A stretch of DNA of 13,663 bases from PVC group bacterium (lineage in GTDB: Bacteria > Verrucomicrobiota > Kiritimatiellia > CAIKKV01 > PXCX01), in NCBI GenBank assembly GCA_003567575.1, contig PWZG01000438.1, forward strand, positions 1-13,663, read 5' to 3'. The position numbers and the translations under genes are program-made. Below the pieces are notes generated by a model that made no database searches, was not told the DNA's origin, and saw only the letters and a list, made by a program, of their open reading frames with translations. Of the stretch, positions 13,595 through 13,663 are shown piece by piece. The number at the start of each line of letters is the position of its first letter. Position 1 is the stretch's first letter.

Positions 13595-13663
13595 GCCGCG
13601 TAATCGTTGACCGGTTTTCCCGTGTTTTCAGACAATGGTAAAGATTACGGCAAAGACAAAGAG

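Noticed and set aside
13635..13663. ATG at 13635 followed by an open Lys/Thr-rich frame to the window edge, a possible next gene
   Set aside because: Only nine codons are visible, no Shine-Dalgarno precedes it, and the sequence is a low-complexity continuation of the GATTACG-type repeats.

Overview
The window reads as a stretch of chromosome from a moderately GC-rich, Gram-negative-type bacterium. Most genes are ordinary, intact and closely packed. No phylogenetic marker in view is decisive. The mix of a Gfo/Idh/MocA dehydrogenase with a TIM-barrel isomerase, a large orphan ABC permease and spacers holding GTTCGATGTTC / CGTAATCG mosaic repeats reminds me of the PVC group (Kiritimatiellota or Lentisphaerota type), but this is a weak guess.

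Left part, minus strand (1-4151). Read in the direction of transcription, this is pheS, then pheT overlapping it by 4 bases, then a small unrecognised ORF in a less GC-rich stretch, then a structured RNA element, and finally the first 63 codons of rarA, which runs off the left edge. The RNA element (about 208-389) has a long closing stem, side hairpins and an apical stem capped by a GAAA tetraloop. It is about 180 nt long and lies directly upstream of rarA, and I interpret it as a probable 6S RNA.

Middle part. A 167-base divergent spacer separates pheS from a plus-strand pair (4319-6020). The pair is a polyprenol-phosphate mannosyltransferase-type GT2 enzyme and a UbiA-family protein resembling decaprenyl-phosphate phosphoribosyltransferase. 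Together they would make lipid-linked sugar donors for extracytoplasmic glycosylation. The promoter in front of the GT2 gene sits so close to the ATG that the mRNA is predicted to be leaderless. The pair converges on, and overlaps by 43 bases, a minus-strand cobalamin-binding radical SAM gene (5978-7660).

Right part. A 488-base spacer (7661-8148) holds a REP-like hairpin, a long-armed inverted repeat, a short direct repeat and a possible promoter. It is followed by a tightly spaced plus-strand cluster (8149-13505, gaps of 20, 12 and 9 bases): Gfo/Idh/MocA oxidoreductase, TIM-barrel sugar isomerase/epimerase, a roughly 12-TM ABC-2-like permease without its ATPase, and a cardiolipin synthase-type phospholipase D protein. 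The first two suggest oxidation and isomerisation of a sugar or sugar derivative. The last two are envelope proteins with no obvious metabolic link to them. The last 158 bases hold no supported gene but carry an imperfect inverted repeat that shares words with the 7.9 kb spacer.

I do not see a clearly new defence or mobile system. The observations most worth checking are the 6S-like RNA, the possible decayed FRG-domain gene beside it, the leaderless promoter and the shared spacer repeats.
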